DNA from: DATILL01 sp035476575 | Lineage (GTDB): Bacteria > Actinomycetota > Actinomycetes > Mycobacteriales > JACQDL01 | Length of the DNA: 54,717 bases | Direction of reading: 5' to 3' | NCBI GenBank assembly: GCA_035476575.1 | Contig: DATILL010000012.1 | Coordinates: 1 to 54,717, forward strand | Part shown: positions 17,307-25,794 of the stretch, in pieces | Layout: each line of letters opens with the position of its first letter | Position numbering within the stretch: the stretch's first letter is position 1 | Translations under genes and position numbers: made by a program | Notes under the pieces: generated by a model | Seen by the model: only the letters and a program-made list of their open reading frames with translations | The model's database searches: none | Told to the model about the DNA's origin: nothing

Positions 17307-18983
17307 CCGACTTTGATCAGTTAGTGCGCACCGATGCCGTGGTGGATGCGGTCGAGGATGTCGCGGAGGTCGGCGGGTAGGGGGTCGGCGGCCGTGATGG
17401 TGTGGGCGCCGGCCTGGATTTCGATGGTGCGGTAGCGGCGGGTGGTGCGGACGAACCTCTTGATCGACCAGCCGGTGGTGTTCTCGATCCAGCGGCTGAT
17501 GGCCAGGGCGGCGAAGACCACGGTGAGGTGGGCGTCGATGGAGTCTCGGGTGCGGTGGTAGATCGGTCGGGCCTGCAGGTCGTGCTTGGACATCCGGAAG
17601 CTCTTCTCGATCTGGAACAGCCGGTGGTAGGCGTCGATCACGAACTCGGCGGTGACCGGGGTGCCGTCGGGGCACGCTTGGAGGTTGGTGACGTAGCCCT
17701 TCAGCCCGGCCAGGGCGCGGGCTTTGGCCTCCAGGGCGCGGTTGACTGTCTTGGTGGCGCCGGACAGGTGGATGAACCGGTTGCGCTTGACGGGGACCTT
17801 GCCGGCGACGGCTTTCTCGGCCTTGGCGACCTGCTCGTCGATCCCGCGTAGCGTCCGCCGGGCCCGGTCGGCGCGGTACTGGTAGTAGATGACTTGGTCT
17901 CGGCGGCGGTCGGTGGGTCCGGCGGGCCAGGGCTGGGTGAAGACATGTCCGTCAGGGATGTCGGTGTCGGGGTGGGCCTTGCGCCACTGGGCGACGACGT
18001 AGGGCACGTCGGGGATGCGGGCGCCGAGGATGAACGAGAGCCCCTCCTCCTCGATGGCCTTCTGGTTGCCCGCTGGGACCATGCCCGCATCGGCGACGAC
18101 CGTGACATCCGGCAGACTGTGGGCGGTCATGAAGCTGCGGATCGTGGGCAGCATCGTGGTCGTCTCGGCCTTGTTACCCTCGAAGGCGTTGAGCATCAGC
18201 GGGAACCCGGCCGCGTCGGTGAGCAGCCCGATTGTGATTTGGGGTTCCAGGCGGCGTTCCTTGGAGAACCCGGGCTCCCGGAACCCGTCACCGGCGTCGG
18301 TCTCGAAGTACAGCGTCGACACGTCGAACAGGACCAGGCTGGCCCGGCGCAGCCCGGCGCGGGCGGCACACGCGGCGGCGAGCTTGTCGCGCCAGGCCTG
18401 CTTCGCGTAGATCGGCAGCCGGCGGTTGATCGTCGGGTACGACGCCGCGCCGATCCCGACTTCCTCCAGCACCCGGCCCGTGTCCAGCTTGCTGGTCGGC
18501 TCGATGATCCGCGCCAGCACCAGTTGAGCGAACACCTCGTCCCCGCCGGTGGCGCGGTCGAACCCGAGCACCTGGTAGGCGTGCGCCAGGGCATCCCACA
18601 GGTGCCCCATCCGCGAGGATGTGATCGGCAGCGGCGCCCCACCCGCCCGCGTCCCACCCGAGGGCGCCGCGGCGTCGGGCAGCCCGAGATCGAGTTCGTC
18701 CTGCCCCGCGGCCAGACGCTGCCGCGCCACGGCCTTCAGCAACTCCAGCTCGGCATCATCGTGCGCCGAACCGATGTGTTCGATGTCCCGCGACCCCCGC
18801 CGCGAGGAGTGCACGATCTGCACCGCCCTCGCCCCCGAGGCCGTCCTCACCGTGCGCACATACGGGGACACCGGCCCACTCTACGGACCGAGGTTAGTGC
18901 GCAGATCCACCAGCCCAGACCAGCAAACCCGCAGGTCAACGACACGCACATCGTAGTGGATCTTCATCGTGATAAGAGTCGGG
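17307..18983 (-). mobile_element. IS1634-family insertion sequence
   Basis: The element is about 1.68 kb and carries one full-length transposase. Its ends are short imperfect inverted repeats, CCGACTTTGATCA at the left and the complement of TGATAAGAGTCGG at the right, with two mismatches. It lies between perfect 53-bp direct repeats. The intact gene and identical flanks indicate a recent insertion that may still be active. Confidence 0.8.
17321..18871 (-). CDS. IS1634-family transposase
   Basis: The 516-residue protein is an intact IS4/IS1634-superfamily DDE transposase. The N-terminus (YVRTVRTASGARAVQIVHSS) and the block GFDRATGGDEVFAQLVLARI are family-like. SLVLFDVSTLYFETD carries the first catalytic Asp, DVTVVADAGMVP the second, and YHRLFQIEKSFRMSKHDL contains the YREK-like segment with the catalytic Glu. 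The order and spacing fit an element that moves by cut-and-paste. No frameshift is seen. The neighbours on either side belong to the host and are unrelated. Confidence 0.9.
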   Translation of the reverse strand: MSPYVRTVRTASGARAVQIVHSSRRGSRDIEHIGSAHDDAELELLKAVARQRLAAGQDELDLGLPDAAAPSGGTRAGGAPLPITSSRMGHLWDALAHAYQVLGFDRATGGDEVFAQLVLARIIEPTSKLDTGRVLEEVGIGAASYPTINRRLPIYAKQAWRDKLAAACAARAGLRRASLVLFDVSTLYFETDAGDGFREPGFSKERRLEPQITIGLLTDAAGFPLMLNAFEGNKAETTTMLPTIRSFMTAHSLPDVTVVADAGMVPAGNQKAIEEEGLSFILGARIPDVPYVVAQWRKAHPDTDIPDGHVFTQPWPAGPTDRRRDQVIYYQYRADRARRTLRGIDEQVAKAEKAVAGKVPVKRNRFIHLSGATKTVNRALEAKARALAGLKGYVTNLQACPDGTPVTAEFVIDAYHRLFQIEKSFRMSKHDLQARPIYHRTRDSIDAHLTVVFAALAISRWIENTTGWSIKRFVRTTRRYRTIEIQAGAHTITAADPLPADLRDILDRIHHGIGAH

Positions 18984-19036
18984 TAGTACGTCCTGGCAAG
19001 GGTGCCCCGTCAGGCCAGCAGCGTGTACTCGCCTTC
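18984..19036. repeat. 53-bp direct repeat, right copy (target-site duplication)
   Basis: Identical to 17254-17306. On the minus strand the repeat includes the end of an open frame (GEYTLLA then TGA), so both copies encode the same short C-terminus. The element may therefore have landed at the 3' end of a now unrecognisable gene. Confidence 0.75.
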
Positions 19037-19141
19037 GCAAGATTCCAAAAGGAACGTCGCATGCAATCGACATGGGGTGCCTTCGGTCCGGCCGGGTTCA
19101 GAGGATGGCGAGAGGGTGTGGTCACCACATCCGGAAACGCT

Positions 19142-19175
19142 GGAAGGGGCGGCCCCGACCGGGACCGCCCCTTCC
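19142..19175 (-). terminator. GC-rich stem-loop downstream of groL
   Basis: GGAAGGGGCGG at 19142-19152 is exactly inverted at 19165-19175. It lies 31 bp beyond the groL stop on the minus strand, where a terminator is expected. It has no long T-run, as is common in actinobacteria. Confidence 0.65.
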
Positions 19176-19205
19176 GCTGTGGTGCGTGCTGTGCCAGCGA
19201 CCGGA

Positions 19206-20834
<1,629 letters not shown>

Positions 20835-20947
20835 TCGGTGTGGTCCTCCGTCATGGGTTGGACACAGGGTCTGGCCGGATTCGGTGCCCGCGACGGACGG
20901 CCCCGGTGGCGGGATGATCTCCCGCACGGGGCCTCACCGCCCAGCCC

Positions 20948-20974
20948 TTTGGCACTCGACTGTCGAGAGTGCCA
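20948..20974 (-). promoter_or_regulatory. CIRCE operator 1 (HrcA site)
   Basis: TTGGCACTC, nine bases, GAGTGCCAG matches the CIRCE consensus TTAGCACTC-N9-GAGTGCTAA with few changes, and the core inverted repeat GGCACTC/GAGTGCC is perfect. It lies about 115 bp upstream of groL. Confidence 0.9.
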
Positions 20975-20982
20975 GTGCCAGG

Positions 20983-21009
20983 TTTAGCACTCGAACCCAT
21001 CGAGTGCAA
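20983..21009 (-). promoter_or_regulatory. CIRCE operator 2 (HrcA site)
   Basis: TTAGCACTC, nine bases, GAGTGCAAG matches the left CIRCE half exactly and the right half with one or two changes. It is 35 bp from the first site, centre to centre, so two HrcA dimers could bind side by side. Confidence 0.9.
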
Positions 21010-21057
21010 GCAGCCCCTGCCCCCAGGCCAGCCGTCACCCCCGTCACCCCGTCACGC

Positions 21058-21189
21058 TGTGGTCACCTCCCAGCGTTGTGGTCACCTATGGGGCGCCCGA
21101 GGCGACGTGTGGTCACCTATGCGCCTTGTGGTGACCTCATGGGGTGACAAGGGAACGAGAGGTCACCACAACGCCGAGAGGTGACCACA
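21058..21189. repeat. Palindromic decamer array A (six copies, 50-bp units)
   Basis: The decamer TGTGGTCACC, or its TGTGGTGACC variant, starts at 21058, 21077, 21108 and 21127, and inverted at 21161 and 21180. Copies come in pairs 19 bp apart, pairs repeat every 50 bp, and the last pair is inverted 34 bp after the preceding copy. The spacing is the same as in array B at 24517-24698. The array lies between the groL operators and the cold-shock gene terminator and encodes nothing. Confidence 0.85.
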
Positions 21190-21209
21190 GCGTGACGGCG
21201 GAGGATGGC

Positions 21210-21247
21210 AAGCGGCCCGGCCCCGGATCTCCGGGGCCGGGCCGCTT
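21210..21247 (-). terminator. Strong terminator of the cold-shock gene
   Basis: AAGCGGCCCGGCCCCGGA at 21210-21227 is exactly inverted at 21230-21247, giving an 18-bp perfect stem with a minimal loop, 15 bp beyond the csp stop on the minus strand. Confidence 0.85.
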
Positions 21248-21261
21248 GTCTGGTCTCTGGG

Positions 21262-21465
21262 TCAGGCGATCACACGAACGCTGTCCGCCTGCGGGCCCTT
21301 GGCGCCCTGGGCAACGTCGAACTCGACGCGCTGGCCTTCCTCAAGCGACTTGAACCCGTCCTGCAGGATGGCGGAGAAGTGGACGAAAACGTCCTGGCCG
21401 CCGTCAACGGCAATGAAGCCGTAGCCCTTCTCAGCGTTGAACCACTTCACGGTGCCCTGTGCCAC
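21262..21465 (-). CDS. Cold-shock domain protein (CspA family)
   Basis: The 67-residue product is a complete single cold-shock domain that binds single-stranded RNA and DNA and melts RNA structure. It has the canonical start QGTVKWFNAEKGYGFI, with the RNP1 motif, and DVFVHFSAI with RNP2. I chose the GTG at 21465 because AAGGAG lies 5 bp upstream; the frame's earlier start would add an unlikely extension. It is transcribed alone towards the strong terminator. The 180 bp between it and thrC would contain its promoter and 5' leader. Confidence 0.95.
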   Translation of the reverse strand: MAQGTVKWFNAEKGYGFIAVDGGQDVFVHFSAILQDGFKSLEEGQRVEFDVAQGAKGPQADSVRVIA

Positions 21466-21647
21466 GTGCACTCCTTGCTCATTGCACTCGGGCGCCACAC
21501 CTCGCGGAGCCCGGGTCTCGTCAGGCTCCGCACTACGTGATACTGCAGAAGAACACTGAACTACGACCGAGCGCGACGGTACACGATTTGAGCCCCGGGG
21601 GCACTAGGTCGGGCGAGAAGATCCACCCGATGGGATCATGCCGTCAC

Positions 21648-22916
21648 TCAGCGTAGACCTGCCTCCCGCGCGGACCGCAGCGACGGCGAGATCGTGTACG
21701 TCGGACCGACCCGATCGGCCACCGCGTCCAGCGTTTTCAGGCCCTCGCCGGTGTTGAAGAGCACCGTCTCCGCGGCCGGGTCGAGCAGCCCGGCGTCGAG
21801 CAGCTTGCGCAGCACCGCCACGGTGACGCCACCCGCCGTCTCGGCGAAGATCCCGGTCGTGCTGGCCAGCAGGGCGATGCCGGCCCGGATCTCGTCGTCG
21901 GTCGCGTCCGCGATGGCCCCACCGGTACGGCGGACGACGTCCAGCGCGTACGGTCCGTCCGCCGGGTTGCCGATGTTCAGCGACTTGGCGATGCCAGTCG
22001 GCTTGACCGGCCGCACCGCGTCGTGCCCGGCCGCGAACGCCGCTGAGATCGGGTTGCAGCCGGCCGACTGGGCACCGTACACCGCGCACGGCGCGCCCTC
22101 CACCAGCCCGGTGTCGACCAGCTCGCCGAAGGCCTTGTCGATCTTGGTCAACAGCGACCCGGAGGCCATCGGCACGACGACCTGGGCCGGCAGCCGCCAG
22201 CCGAGCTGCTCGGCCACCTCGTAGCCGAGCGTCTTGGAGCCCTCGGCGTAGTACGGCCGGACGTTGACGTTGACGAACGCGGTGTCCTCGAAGTCGTCGG
22301 TCTCCAGCAGCTCCGAGCACAGCCTGTTCACGTCGTCGTAGGAACCGTCGACGGCGACCAGGGTGCCGCCGTAGACGGCGGTCGTGACGATCTTGCCGGG
22401 CTCCAGGTCGGCCGGGATGAAGACGACGGACGGTACGCCGGCCCGGGCGGCGTGCGCCGCCACCGAGTTGGCCAGGTTGCCGGTCGACGCGCAGGCGACC
22501 CGGCCGAAGCCCAGCTCACGGGCCGCGGTCAGGGCCACCGAGACGACCCGGTCCTTGAACGAGTGCGTCGGGTTGGCCGAGTCGTCCTTGACCCACAACG
22601 TTCGCATGCCGAGCTCGGCGGCCAGCCGGTCGGCCCGCACCAGCGGGGTGCCGCCCGGGTTCAGGGTGACCCGGACGGCCGGGTCCTGGCCAGCCGGCAG
22701 GAGCGCGGCATACCGCCAGATGTTCGCCGGCCCGGCCTCGATCTGGGCCCGGCTCACAGCGGCCAGCGCGGCGTCGTCGTAGCCGATCTCCAAGGGGCCG
22801 AAACACTCGTAGCAGGCATGCTGTGGGCCGAGCGGGTAGGTCGCCCCGCAGTTGCGGCACTTTAGCCGGTCAGCCGGGGACGGAGCGACGCTCGGGGCGT
22901 CGTCAAGCAGTGTCAT
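21648..22916 (-). CDS. thrC: Threonine synthase
   Basis: This PLP enzyme converts O-phospho-L-homoserine to L-threonine in the cytoplasm. The 422-residue protein has an N-terminal zinc ribbon (Cys20, Cys23, Cys35, Cys38), as in the actinobacterial and plant-type enzymes. The PLP Lys is K121 in NPTHSFKDRVVSV. ACASTGNLANSVAAHAARAG is the phosphate-binding Asn-loop region and FNTGEGLKTLDAV lies near the C-terminus. The gene stands apart from hom and thrB. A SAM-I riboswitch immediately upstream ends 12 bp before the start codon, so expression is tied to methionine status through S-adenosylmethionine. This makes sense because methionine and threonine biosynthesis share homoserine. Confidence 0.97.
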   Translation of the reverse strand: MTLLDDAPSVAPSPADRLKCRNCGATYPLGPQHACYECFGPLEIGYDDAALAAVSRAQIEAGPANIWRYAALLPAGQDPAVRVTLNPGGTPLVRADRLAAELGMRTLWVKDDSANPTHSFKDRVVSVALTAARELGFGRVACASTGNLANSVAAHAARAGVPSVVFIPADLEPGKIVTTAVYGGTLVAVDGSYDDVNRLCSELLETDDFEDTAFVNVNVRPYYAEGSKTLGYEVAEQLGWRLPAQVVVPMASGSLLTKIDKAFGELVDTGLVEGAPCAVYGAQSAGCNPISAAFAAGHDAVRPVKPTGIAKSLNIGNPADGPYALDVVRRTGGAIADATDDEIRAGIALLASTTGIFAETAGGVTVAVLRKLLDAGLLDPAAETVLFNTGEGLKTLDAVADRVGPTYTISPSLRSAREAGLR

Positions 22917-22928
22917 ACGAGGCCTCTC

Positions 22929-23053
22929 CTCATCTTTCCCGCATTGCCGCGGGCCGGACTTGGCACCTTGTCGCGCGCGGCCTCGTCGGAGAGGTACGCG
23001 TGGTGGTTGCCGGGGCTTCGCAGGGCCGTTCCCTCTGCCCCTCTGGATGAGCT
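22929..23053 (-). promoter_or_regulatory. SAM-I (S-box) riboswitch
   Basis: Read on the minus strand, the leader has the conserved S-box blocks in order: CTCATCCAGAGGGGCAGAGG, then GAAGCCCCGGCAACC, then AAGGTGCCAAGTCCGGCC, then GGGAAAGATGAG. The first and last blocks pair as P1. The P1 3' strand runs directly into AGGAGAGG, the thrC ribosome-binding site, so SAM binding could hide that site and block translation. I see no terminator hairpin between aptamer and start codon. Confidence 0.93.
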
Positions 23054-23520
23054 CGATGTTCAGTTGTGGTCATATTGAAACATGCCTGGCCGGGCTGGCG
23101 ACCGCCCGATAGAAGGAATCATGCCGTCGCGCGAGGACGTCCGGAGGTTCGGCCGGCGCGGTGCCGGGTCGCGGGCTGGCCGGTCCGGGTGCTGCCGGCC
23201 GCTGGCGGGTTGGTGCCGGTCCGGGTGCTGCCGGCCGCTGGCGGGTTGGTGCCGGCCCGGTGCCGGGCAGGTCGCGGGCAGGTTGCCCGCACCACCGGCC
23301 GGGACGCCGTACAAGTGCCCGTCGGTCGGCTCACAGCCAGGCTGGACCTGACGGGCCGGACGGCCGGTCGTAGCGGGTGTCCGCGCCGTGCCCGGTCAGC
23401 ACCAGCACGCCGAGTACCAGCAGAAAAACCAACAGCACCAGCAGCTCCATGGCTTCAGGATGCGCCCGCCGGGCCGGCGGAGCGAGTGGCAGAGCTGCCT
23501 GTTGTCATTGACTTTCTGCC
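23054..23520. repeat. Intergenic region with a 36-bp tandem repeat
   Basis: A 36-bp unit starting GGTCCGGGTGCTGCCGGCC occurs at 23182-23217 and again at 23218-23253. Because 36 is a multiple of three, one plus-strand frame encodes a 12-residue repeat (RSGCCRPLAGWC twice), but this frame has no good ribosome-binding site or family signature. The rest should hold the thrC promoter (minus) and that of the AraC-type gene (plus). TGGCAGA at 23487 and its inverse at 23515 could be an operator for the latter. Confidence 0.5.
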
Positions 23521-23532
23521 ATGCTGGTCGAC

Positions 23533-24507
23533 ATGGCGGAACACCGCATCCGCAACGTCGCCGTGCTGGCCCCGGACCGGGTCTCACCGTTCGAGCTCGC
23601 GGTCGCCTGCGAGGTCTTCGGGCTGGACCGCAGCGCCCAGGGGCTGCCTCGCCCGGACTTCGCCGTGGTCCGCTGGCAGCGCGGGCCGATCGCCACGCTG
23701 GCCGGCTTCGGCATCGACACGCCGCACCGGCTGGACCGGGCCGCGGTGGCCGACCTGCTGATCATGCCGAGCTGGCCGGACCTGGCCGTGCCGCCCCCGG
23801 CTGCGGTATGCCGGACGCTGCGGGCGGCGGTGGACCGCGGCGCGTGGGTGCTCGGCTTCTGCTCGGGGGTGTTCGCGCTGGCCTACGCCGGGCTGCTGGC
23901 CGGCAGGCGGGCCACCACGCACTGGTTCTACGCCGCCGACTTCGCGGCCCGGTTCCCCGACGTCGAGCTCGACCCCGCGGTGCTCTACGTCGCCGACGAC
24001 GGTCCGGTCATGACCAGCGCCGGCACCGCGGCCGCGATCGACCTGTGCCTGCACGTCGTGCGTACCGTCGAGGGTCCGGACGTGGCCAACGCGATCGCCC
24101 GCCGGATGGTGGTGCCGCCACACCGCGAGGGCGGTCAGGCGCAGTACGTCGACCTGCCGGTGCCGGCCGCGGCGGACTCCCTGGCGCCGCTGCTGGAGTG
24201 GATGACGCGGCACCTCGCCATCGAGCAGCCGGTCGAGGAGCTGGCCCGGCGGGCGATGATGTCGCCCCGGACGTTCGCCCGGCGCTTCCGGGCCGAGACC
24301 GGTACGACGCCGCACCACTGGCTGACCGGCCAGCGGGTGCTGCACGCACAGCAGCTGCTGGAGACGACCGAGCACGACGTAGAGGCGGTCGCCCGGCTGT
24401 GCGGGCTGGGCAACGCGGCCACCCTGCGGCACCACTTCACCCACCGGGTCGGCACCCCGCCGCTGCGGTACCGGCAGGCCTTCCGCCGCGCCGTGCTGGC
24501 CTCCTGA
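23533..24507 (+). CDS. AraC-family regulator with GATase1/DJ-1-like domain
   Basis: The product of about 324 residues joins an N-terminal class I glutamine-amidotransferase-like (PfpI/DJ-1) domain to a C-terminal AraC HTH, the layout of AdpA and FtrA. VAVLAPDRVSPFELAVACEVFG starts the first domain and WVLGFCSGVFALAYAGLL carries the nucleophile-elbow Cys. The C-terminal ELARRAMMSPRTFARRFRAETG and VARLCGLGNAATLRHHF are the two HTH units. I chose the ATG at 23533 over 23521 because family members start just before this strand; neither has a clear ribosome-binding site. Whether the Cys has a catalytic role is unknown; in AdpA-like regulators the domain serves dimerisation. The target genes cannot be named. 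Confidence 0.88.
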   Translation: MAEHRIRNVAVLAPDRVSPFELAVACEVFGLDRSAQGLPRPDFAVVRWQRGPIATLAGFGIDTPHRLDRAAVADLLIMPSWPDLAVPPPAAVCRTLRAAVDRGAWVLGFCSGVFALAYAGLLAGRRATTHWFYAADFAARFPDVELDPAVLYVADDGPVMTSAGTAAAIDLCLHVVRTVEGPDVANAIARRMVVPPHREGGQAQYVDLPVPAAADSLAPLLEWMTRHLAIEQPVEELARRAMMSPRTFARRFRAETGTTPHHWLTGQRVLHAQQLLETTEHDVEAVARLCGLGNAATLRHHFTHRVGTPPLRYRQAFRRAVLAS

Positions 24508-24516
24508 CGCCGCGAG

Positions 24517-24698
24517 TGTGGTCACCACTCGGCGTTGTGGTCACCTTTCGTTGGTCCGCCACGGCGTGTGGTCACCTCTGCGCCGTGTGGTGACCTGTCG
24601 TCGTCCGGCATGCCCATGTGGTCACCTACACGCCGTGTGGTGACCACATGGGGTGTCAAGGCAACAAGAGGTCACCACACGGCGCAGAGGTGACCACA
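24517..24698. repeat. Palindromic decamer array B (eight copies, 50-bp units)
   Basis: TGTGGTCACC or TGTGGTGACC starts at 24517, 24536, 24567, 24586, 24617 and 24636, and inverted at 24670 and 24689. Pairs are 19 bp apart and repeat every 50 bp, then an inverted pair follows after 34 bp, exactly as in array A plus one unit. Bases 24561-24596 are perfectly inverted at 24669-24704 (36 bp), and inside this loop 24613-24626 is perfectly inverted at 24639-24652 (14 bp), so the array can form a nested stem. Confidence 0.9.
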
Positions 24699-24753
24699 CG
24701 CCGTCCGGGGACGGCGCGTCTCCGTTTATGGCGGATTGACGTCCGCCAGGTAC

Positions 24754-24766
24754 CATGTGACACATG
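24754..24766 (+). promoter_or_regulatory. Palindrome over the padR start codon
   Basis: CATGTGACACATG is a perfect palindrome around a central A and includes the ATG at 24764. A TACCAT hexamer at 24751-24756, 7 bp before the ATG, could be the -10 of a leaderless transcript. A PadR dimer bound here would block its own promoter, the usual mode for this family. Confidence 0.55.
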
Positions 24767-25117
24767 GAACTTGGCGGAACCACGATCTCTCAGCTCAGGC
24801 GCGGTGCGCTGGAGTACTGCGTGCTGGCCCTGCTCCGCGACGGCGAGCAGTACGGGTTCGAGCTGGTCCGCACGCTCAGCTCCATCGACGGCATGGTCAC
24901 CAGCGAGGGCACCATCTATCCCCTCCTGTCGCGGCTGCGCCGCGACGGCGTGGTGGAGACGACCTGGCAGGAGTCGGAGTCCGGCCCACCACGGCGGTAC
25001 TACCGGCTGACCGACCTTGGCCGGCGCTCGCTCAACGGCTTCGTGGAGGAGTGGATCCGGTTCCGCAACGCCGTCGACCGACTGCTCTCCACTGACGAGA
25101 CTGGGAGGAAGGGATGA
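24764..25117 (+). CDS. PadR-family transcriptional regulator
   Basis: The 117-residue protein has the PadR winged helix: LRRGALEYCVLALLRDGEQYGFELVRTL, then TSEGTIYPLLSRLRRDGVV, then the wing SGPPRRYYRLTDLGRRSL, and a short C-terminal dimerisation helix. It lies in front of, and overlaps by ATGA, a HAAS-domain membrane protein. PadR-HAAS pairs are a recurrent signalling unit in Gram-positive bacteria in which the membrane partner is co-expressed with the repressor. The palindrome at its start codon suggests autorepression. Confidence 0.92.
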   Translation: MELGGTTISQLRRGALEYCVLALLRDGEQYGFELVRTLSSIDGMVTSEGTIYPLLSRLRRDGVVETTWQESESGPPRRYYRLTDLGRRSLNGFVEEWIRFRNAVDRLLSTDETGRKG

Positions 25118-25683
25118 AGCCCGTGCAGGCCGAGGCATTCGTCGATGACTACCTGCGCAGACTGGACGCCGCCGCCTGGATGCTGTCCCCAGATCGGCGC
25201 ACGGAGCTGGCCACAGAGATCCGGGACCACATCGAGGCGGCGCTGCGATCCGCCGGCAGCCGGGACGAGGTCGCCGTACGCAACGTGCTGGAGCGACTCG
25301 GCCGGCCGGAGGAGATCGTGGCGGCCGCGATGGAGACGCCGCCCGCGGCCGCCAGGGCAAAGCCGACGGCAACGCTGCGCGCCGGCGGCCTTGAGGTGGC
25401 GACGATCATCCTGTTCGCGGTCGGCTGGATCTTGTACGGGATCGGCACGCTTGTCGCCATGGGGCTCGTCTGGGTGTCCCACCGGTGGACCCGCCGCGAC
25501 AAGATCGTCGCGACCGCGCTGGTCGGGGCTCCCGTCATACTCCTTGTCACGCAGCTCCTGGCACTACTGCCCTTTGTTCTCGCACCCTTCGCCCCCATCC
25601 TGGCGGTCCTCGGCAGCATCGCCGCCGCGATCCACCTCGGCGTGCGGGCCAGCCGGCTGAGCCAGGAGGATGCCGCCCGGTAG
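25114..25683 (+). CDS. HAAS-domain (DUF1700-like) membrane protein
   Basis: The 189-residue product starts in the padR stop codon (ATGA overlap). The N-terminal 70 residues form the alpha-helical HAAS domain (VDDYLRRLDAAAWMLSPDRR, TEIRDHIEAALRSAG, RNVLERLGRPEEIVAAAM). A linker follows, then three hydrophobic segments (about residues 90-115, 128-150 and 150-170) and a short basic and acidic tail. HAAS proteins are thought to be sensory or signalling partners of PadR regulators. The signal sensed is unknown. Confidence 0.85.
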   Translation: MKPVQAEAFVDDYLRRLDAAAWMLSPDRRTELATEIRDHIEAALRSAGSRDEVAVRNVLERLGRPEEIVAAAMETPPAAARAKPTATLRAGGLEVATIILFAVGWILYGIGTLVAMGLVWVSHRWTRRDKIVATALVGAPVILLVTQLLALLPFVLAPFAPILAVLGSIAAAIHLGVRASRLSQEDAAR

Positions 25684-25794
25684 GACACGGTTTGGTAACA
25701 GCCGCCGCAACGGCACGGCGTTGGCCAACTCTTGAGGACGAGGACGCAAACAAACCTGCTGTATCGGGCGTCCTCAACCACAGGGGAGGGTCAG

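Noticed and set aside
23082..23351. Small Cys-rich protein with a 12-residue repeat
   Set aside because: The repeat arises from the 36-bp tandem duplication; there is no ribosome-binding site, and other frames through the same DNA are also open.
23487..23521. AdpA-type consensus site before the AraC-like gene
   Set aside because: TGGCAGA and its inverse only partly match the TGGCSNGWWY consensus, so I record it as a possible operator and not as an AdpA site.
21058..24698. Possible CRISPR array
   Set aside because: The 50-bp periodicity suggested one, but the repeats are 10-bp palindromes in pairs, the units include inverted copies, the intervening bases are not spacer-like, and no cas operon is present. 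The Cas4-like gene is 15 kb away with an altered active site.
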